64,000 nt of DNA from Colias croceus (lineage: Eukaryota > Arthropoda > Insecta > Lepidoptera > Pieridae), in the NCBI RefSeq assembly GCF_905220415.1, contig NC_059568.1, positions 13,764,001-13,828,000 on the forward strand. The letters run 5' to 3'. Each line of letters opens with the position of its first letter. The stretch's first letter is position 1. Of this stretch, positions 22,799 to 35,800 are shown one piece after another. Below the pieces are notes generated by a model. It saw nothing but the letters and a program-made list of their open reading frames with translations, had not been told where the DNA came from and ran no database searches. The position numbers were made by a program, and so were the translations under genes.

Positions 22799-25700
22799 TC
22801 GACAGTCATTCTCTCGCCGGATTTCTCATTTACTTAAAGATTTACCCGTAACGCCGCCACGTGAACGCTTTCTTCTGTTGCTTATCTAACATTCAGTTTA
22901 CTTCATTCAATTGAAACGGGCAGTACAACAGTACAAGGTCTTCTATGACCACCTTCGTGAACTATAAGAAAGTGACATGGGGCGGAATTATAGGCGTTTT
23001 TAAGTATTTGCCATGTAATTCCGAGCGAACGATATCACTTATCCAGTTTCTTAGAAACAACAGTATATGGATGTCGTGAAACTATCGCAAACTTTAAGCT
23101 TTGATGTACTACGCTTCAGTCGCACCGTGTCTATTTTCTCCTGTTTATTGTGACTGTCCTTTGTCCTTTTTTCTACAAGAAGAAGGAATGTATGAGCTCG
23201 CAATATATTTGGAACGAATTACACTCTTGATCTAGTTCGAAAAGTTACGGTTGTAAATAAAAAATGCGGGGATCGGTGGGCACTGTGCCAGGCAATATGA
23301 CTTCATCTTTAACATCTACACAAGTCATGAATATTTTATTTCAGTTTCAAGGTTGTGCAAATATAACAATACCTTTTGAGATGCTCTTCAGTCGGCCGTT
23401 AATTTTCACAATTTAAATACATTAACATAAAATATTTTTGCTAATTTAGATTAGTTAGAAACAAAAATTTAAATAAGACGATCATAATTATTGGTACTGT
23501 AAATATAATTTCCAAATTAATGTTACTAAATACTAAACTAATGACGATCCTCGCATGAGAGCTGAGAGATGGCAAGTGACACTGAAAATACATGAGAAAA
23601 TTGATAATTATATCCCGTTTAAATAAATATCATTTGATTTTTTAACAAGCATACCCAGCGACCCTTATGACTTTGTGGCAGACGAATCCGTGCGAGAGAT
23701 TATTCCTCCCTGAGGACAGATTTACCAATTTTTCATATTATATCATGATGCTCATACAAAATTCCCATTGATATATTTTTTAATATACACACAGTTGCAT
23801 ACATATTATATTCAAAATAAAATCATAATGCAGATTCCTTCAATTACTCATGAAGATGATAAACATGTCAAACGTATAAAATTACTTACACATTTACCTA
23901 GATATTTAAAGTAGGCAATGTAAATATTGCCTCACCCTTAAAAAAATCCATAAAATTTAAATACCTATTTAGTCATTGGTGTTGATAGTCACGCATCCCG
24001 TTTAATATTGAATTTATTAAATTGCTCATTTCACAGTATAATTATTAAACAGTATCCCTTATAAGTAGATATCTATATCTATCTAACAAGAGTTAGTTTT
24101 TCTCAGTTTATACATTCCATTAGTGTTTAGCATGTGATCTACTAGGTATAATTTTAAATTATATAAACTCAATTTAAATGCATCTCTTCTACGCTTCTTG
24201 TCAAGTAATTACACCATCATTTAGGAGACGTACCTAACTACTATACCTATATTTATGTATTCATATATTATCATCCAATGACACAATTTTGTTAACGTTG
24301 CTGTTGTTGTTGGTTAGATTATTAGGTTTTTAAGAGTTACGCCCCATTGTATCGTTATATTAGTATTCGTACTTTGTGACAATATAAAGTTTTTTGGCAT
24401 AAGTACGTTTGGGTTTTTACAGCCCCATAGTTGATACTTTTTAAAAATATACTCATAATGCCATGATATGTAACCATGGATAAAATTACGAAAAAAAAAA
24501 AACTTTTAAGAAATTTTTAAAGAGAACATCGGAGGCATGTTAAACTTATGAAAATTGTAATTTATTAAGAAGTAAATGACATTAAAATCACTTGGATAGA
24601 ATTTAAAAACAATCATTTGATAACTAAAACAATCATTTGATAACCATTGAAGCAAAATTCTGATGATGGTATGTCGTAAACAGTACTGGTTGTGGAATGG
24701 ACTTACTTAAGCCTTAAAAATAACACGGTTTCGCCGGAGACAACTATAAAATTAACAATTTCGAAGGATTACCATCACCCGATATATTATAGTTATGTAA
24801 GTAGAATAGCAACGTAGATTGGGTAATACTAATGAAGCTTAAAATTCTCCACCCATCCAGTTGCAGAACTAGGATGTCGCTTCCAGCCTAAAAAACTACA
24901 TATAAATTATTTTGCTAACCTTTAAGTAGAACTATTTCTATAACAATAAATTATTTACAATCGAACCTTTAGCTTAAACGCACATGTAATGTGTTAACTG
25001 TCAACATCGGTCAAATAAATATAGGTAATATTAGCTGTAAATTTTATTTTTTTAGGTAACAGCTTTATCACATTGTTATTTGTATCCATTATTGTTAATT
25101 TTAATATCCTACATGATGGAATACACTACCAGATGGAATGGCTAGTCAATTTTGAGTCTTTCAGAGTAGAGAGAGGGTTCAAGATCCTCAAACGAACTAG
25201 AATCTAGACCTATCGTTGCGGGCTGTGCATTATAGGTTTAACGTTGGAACTGTGGAAGCTGTCTTCTTTAGAGAAACGTACTTAATTCTGATTTAACCCA
25301 CTCGCTATTTATTTACCGCATCTACCCTACCATTTTGCTTTACACTATCTTCGTTGTAAGGTGTCGTTCTTAGATAAAATAGATCAATGTGATTTAATGT
25401 TTCAAGTAGACACGAGATTTTAATGTATTCTGCCTTTCAAGAATATTACCAAGCTTTCTCACGATAGATAAAACAATAGTGTTTAATGTTATCGATGTTT
25501 CGTCTTTTAGAAGTCTTACTATATATTTTTTTGTTACAAATTACCCAGTTTCACGTTAGCATCGGCAGCGAACTGAATGTTTTAAATTATTATTATTAAC
25601 CGTACTTTATGCGTTTATTAAGATATTTCTTATCTATCGTTAACGAACCTGGAATAACATCACATGAGTATATAAAATATAGTACAGAGACAATGCTTCA

Positions 25701-26193
25701 TACAACCGTGCAAATCGATTCCTATAATTATGTCATAAAATCTTGGAAATACTTAGAGAGCGTTCTACAAATGTGAACTTCAGTAACGATAGCTAAGAAA
25801 AATAGTTTAAGCGTAATTTAAGAGTGCTAAGCTTCAATGTTATCAAGATCTGCCCTATTCCTGTCTATTTTCCTACTTGCACGTTAATGTTTTAAAATCT
25901 TTCTATGTAGGAGATTATAAACGCAAAGATACTATCTCTATGTAAAGATTGGAAAACAGGTAGGGTTATTTCGTAATGAGTAAAAGGATCGACGATACTT
26001 TACACTTAACCACAGAATACTTAAAAGTAGATAACGCTAACTTCACAACAACCGTAACATCTGCGTTATGATGCAATATTTTACAAATTCGCAAGAATCT
26101 GGTTCCGAAGAAACCTTTTTATATCAATTTATGACAATATTAAACCTTATATGTTACGATGTTTGGATAAAACTTCATTCATTATTAACAATT
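22799..26193 (+). other. Frequenin 3' UTR and downstream intergenic DNA
   Basis: The stop at 22798 is followed by non-coding sequence. The first plausible poly(A) signal is aataaa at 23256-23261. NCS-1 transcripts often have long 3' UTRs, so the end could be farther on. A short tandem repeat (aaaacaatcatttgataac, twice) is at about 24609-24646. No other gene was seen. Confidence 0.5.
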
Positions 26194-26196
26194 TAA

Positions 26197-26929
26197 GGGC
26201 CGATTTTTCAATGCCCAGATAAACAGCTAGATAGACTTTATTCTTCAGTTAACAAAATATTCAATTTTTCCATAGACGAATAGGACTTATCTATCGAATA
26301 ACTACGTTATTTGAGGAATAAATCTATCTGCTGCTCCAACGGCCAGATAGCGTGCTATTCGACGATTAGACGTTTGAGTTGACAACTGACGCGTCAAATT
26401 TGGGATATTTTCGTATGTAATAACATAGAGCGTAGAATTTTTACAATAAAGCCTCTTTCTATAAAATAATTATCAATTAAAATCATATTGAAATTGACGT
26501 TTTTGATAGTACCTACTGATGATCATGCCATTGAAAATTTGCCGGACGCTGCCTTTATGTCGTTTCCATCGTAAAATATATAAATTTTAACACAAATTTA
26601 ATCAAAACTCTTTACTCGAATCAAAACAATAATCAACAATCATAGAACACAAGATAAACTTAAAATGCACTCCTGACGTGAGTCATAATGACGGTTGTTG
26701 ACATATTGCAAGTTGACTCTATCCCGCTCTAACCTGACTAATTTAATATGTTTGTTTCGCCACTCCAAGAGCAGAGCTGCCAATATGGAAATATTTGGTC
26801 AGATAGTTATTCATCAAATAAATCACGATTGAAAAATAGGCGAGCCGTTATGAGTTAGATAAGCAATTGAATAAATCTATTCGAGGGGTAGTTATTAGAC
26901 TGTTTATCTGGGCATTGAAAAATCGGCCC
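26197..26929. mobile_element. PIF/Harbinger-like MITE with 30-bp TIRs
   Basis: Its termini are perfect inverted repeats starting gggccgatttttcaatgccc and continuing agataaacag. The flanking TAA on both sides (26194-26196 and 26930-26932) fits the 3-bp TWA target duplication of PIF/Harbinger. No transposase ORF is present in the 733 bp. Confidence 0.75.
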
Positions 26930-27051
26930 TAAATTCATTGTTTTTCTAATTAAAGACGGTTTTTCTTTATTCAAATGCGAATAATTTTCCTAAATTCATA
27001 ACATAATATCACATAATATGATACAATAATATTACTTTCATGAAGAATACT

Positions 27052-28143
27052 TTTAATTAAATTATTATTTAATAATAACTTGTTGAATCCGATCGTTTTA
27101 CTCACTGCGCAATTATTTTTATGAAAGCTAATTTGTAAGGAAATTTAATTTAAGGTTAGTGTTAAAATAATGTGTAATGAGTTCAGTTCGCTGCTATTAG
27201 TTATTCTTTAGGAAATTTTGAATACTTAGTAACTCTCTGTGTGTATATAGTGTTAATTACTCGCCTACTTTACTTACTACTTAATATAATATTCACTTTT
27301 AATATAAATTATTATTAATAAACAAGTTGATATGGAATCGGTGTTTTATTTGCCCCATCCGTCTCTTATTCCCCATCTACTTTTTAAGAATAACATAAAT
27401 TCATTCATCTTTCTATGAAAAATCATTTAAAAAAAATCATGATTAATCAAAAACAGAAAACTATAGACCAATTATCGGGTAAAAGTCTAGAGTCATTCGT
27501 AAGACGTAAGTTGCAGGAATATTTTTAACTTTATGTATCCAGTTACCAACACAGATTCGTTAAAGTGAGATCAACTACGATAATATTGCACAGGCATTTA
27601 ATTAAATTATTATTTAATAATAACTTGTTGAATCCGATCGTTTTACTCACTGCGCAATTATTTTTATGAAAGCTAATTTGTAAGGAAATTTAATTTAAGG
27701 TTAGTGTTAAAATAATGTGTAATGAGTTCAGTTCGCTGCTATTAGTTATTCTTTAGGAAATTTTGAATACTTAGTAACTCTCTGTGTGTATATAGTGTTA
27801 ATTACTCGCCTACTTTACTTACTACTTAATATAATATTCACTTTTAATATAAATTATTATTAATAAACAAGTTGATATGGAATCGGTGTTTTATTTGCCC
27901 CATCCGTCTCTTATTCCCCATCTACTTTTTAAGAATAACATAAATTCATTCATCTTTCTATGAAAAATCATTTAAAAAAAATCATGATTAATCAAAAACA
28001 GAAAACTATAGACCAATTATCGGGTAAAAGTCTAGAGTCATTCGTAAGACGTAAGTTGCAGGAATATTTTTAACTTTATGTATCCAGTTACCAACACAGA
28101 TTCGTTAAAGTGAGATCAACTACGATAATATTGCACAGGCATT
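27052..28143 (+). repeat. 545-bp tandem direct duplication
   Basis: 27052-27598 and 27597-28143 are essentially identical at an offset of 545 bp. The duplicated unit includes the 5' part of a jockey-like RT coding segment (see next entry). Confidence 0.92.
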
Positions 28144-28420
28144 AAATAAGGGAAAACAAGTACAACACAGATTTTATCAAAGCCTTTGACAAGGTACCGC
28201 ATCATACTTGCTTCAAAATGTGAGATACATAATTTAACTGGTCCACATTTACAATGGATCAAATCATTCATACAAGGCGGCTTATTCTATGTAGTTCTTA
28301 ATGGATTTAAATCAATGAAATACCCTATAACCTTTGGAGTTCCGCAAGGGTCCAATTTAGGGCCTATTATCATTAACATTTTTGTAAACGCTATGATACA
28401 AAATACTTATCAGTAGTCAC
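27440..28420 (+). mobile_element. Jockey-like non-LTR retrotransposon, RT fragment
   Basis: Conserved RT blocks are visible in order with frame breaks: a NYRPI-like block and KSLESFVRRKLQEYF (about 27465-27530 and again about 28010-28075), RSTTIILHRH (about 27570-27596 and 28115-28141), DFIKAFDKVPHH (about 28172-28206) and ITFGVPQGSNLGPIIINIFV (about 28328-28390). These match the fingers/palm of jockey-clade reverse transcriptases (usually DFSKAFDKVPH and GVPQGSNLGP). The YADD catalytic block and both ends are missing. The tandem duplication splits the reading, so it is dead. Confidence 0.8.
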
Positions 28421-31400
28421 AATAAAAAAAAAATACAGGAGTTAACAGGAATTTAGGGTTATCATCAACCAAACAACAATTGAGGTAGGTTAATTTATTT
28501 ATTAATTTATAAATGGGATTAACACATTGATATTATTACACACGCATGTTTCATTTTGGTACAACCATACGAGGCAACAAAAATTAATAACTAAATGAAC
28601 GGTCAGTAAGAAATAAACTTAAAAACAATAATTCTTAATATTTCAGCTTATAACTCTCCAGAGTTTCTCAAATTTTAATAGCCACAATACAATCATAAAA
28701 TATAAGAAATATCCAGTAAATACACAAATTTCAATTAAAGAGGGTAGAAATACATTTATCAGCACGTTTCCTGTATATACCTACCTAGTGAAATTAAAAA
28801 AAATGAATCTATTTGATGTTATTACGGATTACCTGATTTTGTTAGAAAGATACGTGCATAAATTACACAATATATTAAATTTACAATTTACGTCCGTCTG
28901 AAAATTTTATATTGCTATAAATATATACTTAGGATACCGATACAAATCATAACTAAATCAGAAACAGAATTTTATTAACAACGTTCACGGTCACAAGAAT
29001 ATAGATTTATACCTTGCAGGAACAATGTTATCAACTTTCCGTTTTAATACTACGTATAATGTTTTATTACTCGAACAAGTTTACTGTGAATTGTTAGATT
29101 TACCCCATAATATTACTCGAACAAGTTTACTGTGAATTGTTAGTGGAAATAGACGTATTATCTCCAAATACTCATATAAAATACAATGTAGTACCATCCT
29201 CTTTGACGATCACACCCTTTACAGGGCCACATAGCACACTAATACATTGTACAGTAAACACTAGAAAAATGATTATAATTATTATAATTATAGTTATACG
29301 TCCAAGTAAAGTACATATAGAAATTTATATTACACACATAGTCGGATTAAAAACTACTGGGTGTCCAAAAATCCAAACGTGACTTGCATAAAGCAAAAAT
29401 ATGTTCCATAGAAGCTGCTGTTTGGAATAAGAAATTCGTATTCTCACAGTCTAGTTATAATCTATAGTCCTTATGATCCGTTATATTAGTTATATACAAT
29501 ACTAATATGCATTATGGACGTATATTAAAATGTACATACACACATTCATCGATGTTAATCTAAATACGCTTATTTTAATGAAATTTAAAGCATTTGGATT
29601 CGAAAACATTGGAATATATATATAGCCAAAATGGTTATGTACTAAATAACGTACAGAATTCCAGATAAACTTCCTTGTAATGCTATAATAATATTTAGAA
29701 TATTTGAGCGAGACATTTTGCCTATTGTACGAACCTTATACAGTAGGTACTAGTTAATTATTGTTATTTTGATTGACATCAGGCACGTATATAGTAATAT
29801 AAAGTACCTAGACGGTAATGCAAGCATGTCATGCGTTTACGTGAATTATCATGATGCATGAGTGGCCAAAATCAAATCATTTATTTAAAGATCACTCATG
29901 CGTAATACATCACACGAACACATAGCACAGGTCATGCTGCACTACCGTCTGGAAACATACAGTGGTTTCTAAAATACATAATATATCTCTTTCAGTCAGA
30001 TCGATGTTATAAGGTACACAAATATGAATAGTGAGTTTGTAGTAAGGTCGACTTACTACGCATTAATCAATAAAGACAGCTATAATTACGTTATACATGT
30101 TTATTAAACACTAACATGTACTTTGGACTCAAAGAAAAAGCAAATAGACACCAATATTCACGTTGATACTCATCTAAAATCCGATTATGCACGGATAACT
30201 CTATTATAGTAAATTCTAACCCTTTAATAAGCTTTTAAATTTTAAATGTAAGGTTAACCACCGAGCGGCCCAATGAGACCACGACACAATAGATTTTCTA
30301 TTGTGTCTGTGATTCCGGGGGCTGAGGGATTAAAGATACAATCGAATATATGACTTATAATATGTACAGGATAGCATACGATTCTGGCAGAGAATTTTTA
30401 ACCAAAATGGCGATGCTAACGCAGTGTATAAATGCCAAAACCTCCTCCTTATGAAATACATAATCATCCTTATAAATAGCAATCTTGCTAAGCTTTTAGT
30501 GCTAACAATTAAATAAACAAAAATAACACAAATGACTTTGAAGATCTAAATGAACCGGTTGTAAAACAAGTATATGATATTCAGTATGAGGTGATAATGG
30601 ATGACTCAACATGTCCACACTCCACACTATAGCATCCTATATTGTGTTCTAATTCTCTTGAAGTAAACAAGATTCCATTTTGAATTTAAACATGCCACAA
30701 TAGTTCCAGCTAAATGACATTCATTTTACACACAAAAAAGTGATACAAAGTTATAATTTTGCAAAGTCGGTTAAAAAAAACTTTTAAAATATAAATTGAA
30801 ATATTCATCAAACAAAAGGGTCAATAAAGTTAGCTTCTATTGAGGACAAATATCTTAATAGCGAATAAACTACACATATATAAATTTATCCAGCCAATGG
30901 GCGAGCAGGATTTATTGTTACGCTTATTCTACGCTCCGCCATTGGTCCACGCGTAGATAGACCTATATAAAAGGCACAAAAATGCCATCTACACCTTTAA
31001 AGACTTATCAAATTGTTAGCCAATATTTGTACCAAGTAATAAATCATAATTGACTTATTTTACAATGCTCGATTTCTGTATTACACATATTATCTTATTT
31101 TTCTCGATTAGCCTTAGCCTAATACGACTAAATTTTGTACAATACACCAAAGCGTTAACCGTTTATTTTAAACACGGCATTAATCATTAATATTACGTAT
31201 ATGTAATTTGTAGTATGGTTACTTGAAAACATTGATACATAAGTAATAAAATATTTTATAATTTAATTGTGCAAACAACTCAACACGATTGAGTGTTTCA
31301 ATCCTTTATTAAACAAATAAAATAAATCCTTCAATTAAAACTTTATGAAATTAATAACAAGATTAAAAATATAACACACACACGCACACTCAATCGCACA

Positions 31401-31888
31401 TACACTGGAGTTGTTAAAAATCTTACTTTTGTTTTTTGATGAAACTAGTTTCCCACAAAACAGGGGATCCTAGTGTGACTATGTGAGAACTAGTGTGCTA
31501 TGAAACAAATAAATGATTATTTTTTTTATAATCTATTATAGATAATTAAAAATATTATACAAAACAATGTCATAAATAAAATAAAACAATACGAATAATT
31601 ATTTATTTTGTATCAATGTCAAATATTCAAATAATTGTTATTAAAACAAATCTAATTGAAATAAACTATTAAAGCAATCAATTTAATCTCACATTACGGA
31701 AATTTAAACATCATCACAATAATTACGCATAATGTTCAAACATATTAAATACGTCATTTTACATTCACATTCTCAATCAAACCACACAATTACACACAAA
31801 ACTAGGAACATTCATCAATTAAATTATAAATTGAAAACAAAAGCATAATCATAATAAAAGGCACCAAATTGAATACCCATCACAATAA
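28421..31888. other. Intergenic DNA downstream of PDP; short duplication and LTR-like segment
   Basis: No exon recognised. A 48-bp-spaced duplication of ttactcgaacaagtttactg lies at about 29065-29143. A possible promoter/LTR segment (30890-31090) is annotated separately. The right part probably includes the 3' UTR of the minus-strand PDP gene; several tttatt motifs (AATAAA on the minus strand) occur, for example near 31300 and 31600. Confidence 0.45.
30890..31089 (+). promoter_or_regulatory. TATA/CCAAT cluster, possible short LTR
   Basis: Within 200 bp there are two facing CCAAT motifs (gccaatgggcg at about 30895 and cgccattggtcc at about 30937), a strong tatataaaagg at 30964-30974 and an aataaa at 31038-31043. 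The direct repeat tacacatat flanks the block. This order (promoter, then poly(A) signal) resembles a small solo LTR; a free-standing promoter is the alternative. No ORF follows. Confidence 0.35.
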
Positions 31889-32875
31889 TTATGCCGGACA
31901 TTGTCTTAAGTACTCAGAGTCGAAATATATTACAGTTACAGTGATGTCGTCTCTAAACATTCTACTTACGTCCGGGGACAGACTGAGCAAATGGGCGAGT
32001 CTAGAATGATCGACACCATATTCTGTTCCACCAATCGCATGTCTTATGAGATGCGTGGCCGCATTCCTATCCTTTGGTTTGCTCTTTAAACTTTCCTTCC
32101 TGTGCGATAACAATTCATTGATATCGCCCAGCTGTATATTCTTCCTGGGCAACTTCAGAGGATTGAAGAACACTTTGCCTTTCATGTGCTCCCCGACTAA
32201 CTTCACAGATTGTAGCGGCGTCATCATATCCCAAAGGCCATCCGAAGCGATTATTAAAAATTTGTCCTTTGGAGTTAGTCTGTGATAATAAATATCGGGT
32301 TTGGCGGACAGGTACGGCGGGGTGTGGTAATTAGCCGGTATCGCTCTTTGCCCGATCAGTGGAACGGCAACTTTTGATAGAATTTCGGCCGGCCATTTAT
32401 ATCTGAAGTCGCCCATACTACGCAACGGCGCTAACTCTCCCAGAAGTCTGTCCCTTCTTATCACAGTTTTTCTTTCACTATCCGGATGCTCATTCCATAT
32501 CCGTTTCAGTTCGTCAAAGTTTTCCGAGTTATGTTCTTTGGTAATTTTCTTTGAAATCCATTCGTTCTCTTCGGTCATCGTCCCTAAAACGGCATTGCAA
32601 TCACCGACGTTCGCGACGTACAAATGGGGTCCGTCGATATACGCTATGCACGCGACGGCTCCGGATAAAGCGACCGATAGGGTCTTGTGATTTAGCGTTC
32701 CATCAGCGGCAAACGGTTCTAAAACTTCTCTTGACAGATCATCATCCAATTGAAGTATACTTTTCTCTAGTGCAGATTTTACGTCTACTTCTTGTTTGTG
32801 AAATTGCGACAGTTCCGATAGAAAGTGACGGAAACTGGTATCGTATATATTTTTTAGGTCCTGCACTATATCCGC
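31889..32875 (-). CDS. Pdp: PDP exon 4 (terminal, most of the PP2C domain)
   Basis: 328 codons plus TAA after TATATTTGCAG, starting ADIVQDLKNIYDTSF. It carries the remaining catalytic motifs and ends YLRQCPA. Confidence 0.95.
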   Translation of the reverse strand, partial: ADIVQDLKNIYDTSFRHFLSELSQFHKQEVDVKSALEKSILQLDDDLSREVLEPFAADGTLNHKTLSVALSGAVACIAYIDGPHLYVANVGDCNAVLGTMTEENEWISKKITKEHNSENFDELKRIWNEHPDSERKTVIRRDRLLGELAPLRSMGDFRYKWPAEILSKVAVPLIGQRAIPANYHTPPYLSAKPDIYYHRLTPKDKFLIIASDGLWDMMTPLQSVKLVGEHMKGKVFFNPLKLPRKNIQLGDINELLSHRKESLKSKPKDRNAATHLIRHAIGGTEYGVDHSRLAHLLSLSPDVSRMFRDDITVTVIYFDSEYLRQCPA

Positions 32876-35800
32876 CTGCAAATATAATATGACACATTTA
32901 ATTTTAAACTTTTCATCTCTGTAATATCATTTGACAAGTTTTTTCTCACCTTATCATTAAATGTTTCTATTAAATTATCTGTTTCTTCTTGGTTTTTCAC
33001 ATTTTCTAAAAGATTGGATGGCAGTAGACTAGCGGCGATATATTTCATCATCCGCTTTGATAGAACTTGAGCACACGCAGGACCACCATGGCCATCAAAC
33101 ACTCCCATTAAGTAACCTGTAAAAATCACATAAAAAATATGAAAATTATACTTAAAATTATTTTATTGTTAATTGGATATTAGAAGTCAGAATAATATTA
33201 ATCCTTTGGAAAATAAAGTAATCTAATCTAATATCTAATATATAATATTATAAAGGCGAAAGTTTGTAAGTATGGATGTATGGATGTATAGATAGGGAGG
33301 CGAAGAGGGGAATTTTCTGCAATACTCGAGCGTGGCAGTTTAAGATATGCGAGATACCTTAGACCTAATAGAACAACCTTGTTAACTATTTAGCTCTTTA
33401 AGTAGTGACGCGCGCCCAAGATAGACGATCAGATTAGTAAAAAAAAATCGATAGTCTGAAATACTCGAGCGCGTCAGATTAAGATATTGGGGGTTGATTT
33501 TAGTGTTTTAAGACTAAATTTAACTAATCTGACGATAAGTCCTTGACGCCGCCAAGTTATAGGGTCGCGAACTTGTAAAAAAAAAACGTTAATCCGGCAT
33601 TCTCGAGCGCGATTGTTTTTATTTTTATTTTGAAGAATATAATCTAAAAATACAAAATCTGCCGGTTTCCGCGTGACCGGAAGTCTGGAGGAGCCATTTC
33701 GTCTTCCGAAAAACGCGTTGCAGTATATAAGTCGCGAACGATACATTTTACAAAAAAAAAAAGTTTGAATAAACAAAAAAGGTAATTTTATTTTACACAA
33801 AAAAGGTCTCTTTACATTTTTGTCCAAAGTTAAAACTTTTTGACTTGAAGCATCATAAAAACTCAAACTCCCGGTTTTTTGAGTATATCTCGAAAACTGA
33901 GGGTGTTAAGAAAAATTGATATGAAATAACGATGATTAAAAAAAAGAAACTCTCAAACCTTTTTCGGTCAGATTAAGAGAACCCACCAACATTTTTGTCA
34001 GATTAAGAAAATATGCTTTCAGGATACCGAGATAAACCTCCCCTATGAAAATCTGACGCGCTCGAGTATTTCAAAAGGACTTTTTTTTCTGCATTTTCAA
34101 AAATTCATCGTAACTTATCGTCACGCCGAAATCGTCAGTTTTTTTAAGGGGAGCTTCCTTGGGGCCTACTTAACACCCCTTCCGAAAATCTGACGCGCTC
34201 GAGTAATTTTTTTTTTTGTGCATTTTTGACGAATTAATATACCTAGCCCCACCACGCAAACCGGCAGATTAGTATACCGTTGTTATCAGAGGCACTTGGG
34301 GCATACGTAGTATGAATATCTGACGCGCTCGAGAATGCCCAAGTAACTATTTTTTTTTACATTTTTGAAAATCCGTACACGCCAAACCCACCGCTAAAAT
34401 GGTTTTTACCATAGAAGCTTTTCTTTTCGAAATTATTTTATCTATCGATTTTGATAAGTCTCGACGTCGGCGCCGTTTAATTACGCCATTTAGCTACCTC
34501 GCCTCCCTATCTAGTATGGATGTAGAGATGTTTGTTACTCTTTCACGTAAAAACTACTGAACCGATTACAATGAAATTTAGCACACATATAGACGGTAAC
34601 TTGTATTAACACATAGGATAGTTTTTATCCCGGAAATCCCTCGGGAACGGGAACTATTCGGGTTTTCCTTTGCAAACGCGGGCGAAGCCGCGGGCGGAAA
34701 TCTAGTTACTTATAGAAATTTAATTATATTTTCATAAAATTTTCCTAGTATTCTGATTCAATGTATATGTACTTAGAAAACATATTGTGTATTTAAAAAC
34801 TGACGTAGCAGCGGTATATGCGAACTAACTAGCAGTTAACGCCGCGCCGCATTTAAAATGCAGAATATACATTTTAAATGCTGACTTCAAACGGGACGCG
34901 TTTTATTCCGCTTCTATCTCTTAAGACATATGGTGTAATCGTTAAGTTTGCACAGGCGATTATCTTAAAACTGCCACACATTTTATTTCCCATACATTTT
35001 GTACCCAAAGCAGATGTTCGAAGTGACGTCAACATGGTGCAATACAATGACGAGCTCTATATAATATAGATTCTAAATGAACTTTCCATAGAATTTGCGA
35101 AGTAAAAAAAAGAACTTAAAACTTTCATATTGAATGTAGGTATCAGAGTGTTAATATTATTTTTTTGGATATTTACCGTTATATTTTTAAAAAGTGATTA
35201 TTGCCATTTTACTCATTAGGTAAAGTACTTTCGATATCAATAATTTACCACCATACCACCCTACACCCTGTGTACTATACATACATACAGTGTATGGGTT
35301 ATATAAATTAGGCTGGTTTAATAATAATTGAATAAATAAGTTTACGCTATTAATCATGCAATAGTGTCAACTTTATATACAGTGGTGGTCACATAATTAA
35401 AGACACTAAAAACATTTTATACTACCCAAAACACTTCTCTCAACATTTTTTTTACACTACCATTGGAACTTGTTAAATAATTTTAAAATATTCAGGTATG
35501 TGTTGTCTAATGCTAAATTAAATTTTATCTACAAAACTTGTCGGTTTGTTAAATTTTATTCGGTTCATCCTTACTACTAGCAGTTTTAACCTAGCAAAGG
35601 TCTGGCCATATAATTAAAGACATTAGACTCGCTTATAAGAAATATAAAAAAAATATTATTTTAATGAGATTATTTTTACAACACAAAATACCTGACGTTT
35701 TTACAAAACATTTGTACACTTTTCAATATTTGGTTGCATGTCCTTTGGCAGTAATGACGGTTTACATCTCTAGGGCATGGAAGCAACTAATTTTGTTCAA

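Noticed and set aside
33474..33866. 130-codon open frame inside the CTCGAG-box element
   Set aside because: No transposase motif; its codons run through the repeated boxes and poly-A/T tracts.
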